Positions 39,700-40,783 of a DNA stretch of 40,783 nt are shown here, piece by piece; the first letter of the stretch is position 1, and every line of letters starts with the position of its first letter. The stretch is taken from NCBI GenBank assembly GCA_028376655.1, contig JAONAZ010000001.1, positions 1-40,783 on the forward strand, read 5' to 3'. The notes under the pieces are model-generated. The model did no database searches. It saw nothing but the letters and a program-made list of their open reading frames with translations, and had not been told where the DNA came from. Position numbers and translations under genes: made by a program. This DNA is from Acidimicrobiia bacterium (GTDB lineage: Bacteria; Actinomycetota; Acidimicrobiia; Actinomarinales; Actinomarinaceae).

Positions 39700-40783
39700 C
39701 TACTTTTCAAGAATCATAACTCTATACGATAGTAAAGTTTTTTCAGTTATTATAAAATTAGGTGGAGGTGTACATTCTTTGTTTAACCAGCAAAAACCTA
39801 GTTCTTTCCTTGGATCCTCTATGACTTTAACACCATACCCCCAAGTATTATCTTGAAGCACATACTCAATCTGTGGTGGGGAAATAACTTTTAATTTAAA
39901 AGAATAGTTTTCGGGGGAATAATTACGAATTAAAGGAGTGGATATTATTACTGCGAAAAGTAAGGTGTGTTTTAAGAATGTGTTACTAAACGCAATACTT
40001 GCCCTGACTGATCTAAATTCATCAAATTTTAAACAAATTGTCATAACTAATATTAAAAAGATTCCAATTCCGAATCTAATCGATGGTGCAGATACTGCCC
40101 AAAGAAGTAATAGTAATGTAACGTAAAAATAGGAATTTAAATTACTTACAAAAAACCTTTTTTTAGATTTAATCAAAAGACTTAGAAAAAAATAAATAAG
40201 TATTACCGATACCACTAAATTAATACCCACATAGTAATTTAAATATCTTTCATTCCATCTAAATAACCAGGTTATTGGACTTTCATGAAGAATATCATAT
40301 GCTGCATGAAATAACCTTAATTCATCACTTTGCCAATTAGAACTGTAACTATTAAACCAAGGTGAAGGAAGGCACGTAAATGTGAGTGGGTATATTAAAC
40401 AAGAAGTAATTAGATAATTTTTAAAAATCCATACACATCCAATTGAAAAATAAAAAAGTGTTGTTTTAGATAATATTATCTTCAGATCTTTTCTTATTAA
40501 AAGAAGTAATCCAAATATAGAAACCAAGCCAAAAAATCGAATTTCTGCAGAGAAGAGAATTAAAAATAGTATAAATAAGATATCTCTTTTGACTAAAGTC
40601 TTTTTTTCTATTAATTTTTGTACGATAAAAAAGTTAGTAATAAAGAAAAGTATTGCAAATGAATTGTCCTGTTTGCCAATTGTATCAATGTCAATAAAAC
40701 CATTTCTACCACCCTCAATTCCAAAATTGTCTAATAATCCATAAATTAATATCGAAACTGAAATTAGCTGATATTTAAAATTA
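39700..40783 (-). CDS. Polytopic membrane protein of glycan synthesis (5' end cut off by window)
   Basis: The frame is open from the stop at 39700 to the window edge, so at least 360 residues are present and the N-terminus is missing. An internal TTG at 40527 is not the true start, because hydrophobic coding sequence (DNFGIEGGRNGFIDIDTIG, then a helix) continues upstream. There are about eight membrane helices in view. WIFKNYLITSCLIYPLTFTC resembles the KN-x-x-x-SG-x-x-YP loop of the LIC_10190-type membrane protein family, and the C-terminal tail has two Cys (CWLNKECTPPP). It is probably a GT-C-like or polymerase-type glycan protein. The family call is tentative. Confidence 0.6.
   Translation of the reverse strand, partial: NFKYQLISVSILIYGLLDNFGIEGGRNGFIDIDTIGKQDNSFAILFFITNFFIVQKLIEKKTLVKRDILFILFLILFSAEIRFFGLVSIFGLLLLIRKDLKIILSKTTLFYFSIGCVWIFKNYLITSCLIYPLTFTCLPSPWFNSYSSNWQSDELRLFHAAYDILHESPITWLFRWNERYLNYYVGINLVVSVILIYFFLSLLIKSKKRFFVSNLNSYFYVTLLLLLWAVSAPSIRFGIGIFLILVMTICLKFDEFRSVRASIAFSNTFLKHTLLFAVIISTPLIRNYSPENYSFKLKVISPPQIEYVLQDNTWGYGVKVIEDPRKELGFCWLNKECTPPPNFIITEKTLLSYRVMILEK

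Noticed and set aside
1-40783. CRISPR array, insertion sequence, prophage or rRNA
   Set aside because: I found no spaced direct-repeat array, no transposase or phage structural gene and no rRNA-like sequence. The only repeats are coding linkers and the tag duplication.

Overview
Low-GC, gene-dense bacterial DNA with no plasmid, phage or insertion-sequence signature. Neighbouring genes often overlap by 1-24 bp. At least ten genes have a TAnnnT-type -10 element only 5-8 nt before the start codon, which implies leaderless mRNAs. Together with a b6-type cytochrome bc complex, an MshA-like glycosyltransferase and a B12-dependent ribonucleotide reductase, this fits a streamlined, probably marine, low-GC actinobacterium-like lineage. 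The taxonomic placement is inference.

Layout. 1-0.9 kb: 5' part of an exported peptidoglycan-binding/SBBP-repeat protein. 1.1-7.3 kb: housekeeping and amino-acid genes (small membrane protein, tryptophanase family, YbaK-type deacylase, guanidine-modifying hydrolase resembling arginine dihydrolase, GNAT, LysE exporter, SPFH protein). 6.9-12.3 kb (minus strand): quinol:cytochrome c reductase operon in the order membrane protein, 2x[4Fe-4S] ferredoxin, cytochrome b6, subunit IV, Rieske, diheme cytochrome c, membrane protein. 12.4-15.7 kb (plus strand, divergent): three translationally coupled genes resembling cbb3 oxidase CcoN, CcoO and CcoP, followed by a 23-aa membrane peptide. 15.7-19.4 kb: RimK ligase with its retropepsin-like partner, a glutaredoxin-like protein, SAM hydrolase, alpha/beta hydrolase and small membrane proteins. 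19.5-22.2 kb: MshA-like glycosyltransferase operon. 22.3-25.6 kb: class II ribonucleotide reductase behind a pair of NrdR boxes. 26.3 kb: tRNA-Val(UAC). 26.4-30.8 kb: VTC/CotH/DUF4956/metallophosphatase cassette. 30.8-40.8 kb: surface-glycan genes on alternating strands (GT-A, GT-B and GT-C glycosyltransferases, methyltransferase, fucose-synthase-like epimerase, cupin, DegT aminotransferase).

The most unusual system is at 7-15.7 kb. The CcoN homologue keeps the oxidase fold landmarks but has only two histidines in its whole length, so it cannot carry the normal haem b, haem b3 and CuB centres. Its CcoO-like partner has lost methionine and appears to have a His in the axial Met position. The CcoO-like protein, the CcoP-like protein and the divergently encoded subunit IV of the bc complex all begin with the same short helical module (core RSAEARA) followed by an acidic or Pro/Val/Glu-rich linker. 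In the two cytochromes the module is identical over 182 nt of DNA. I infer a cytoplasmic docking tag joining the bc complex and the oxidase-like module into one electron-transfer assembly.
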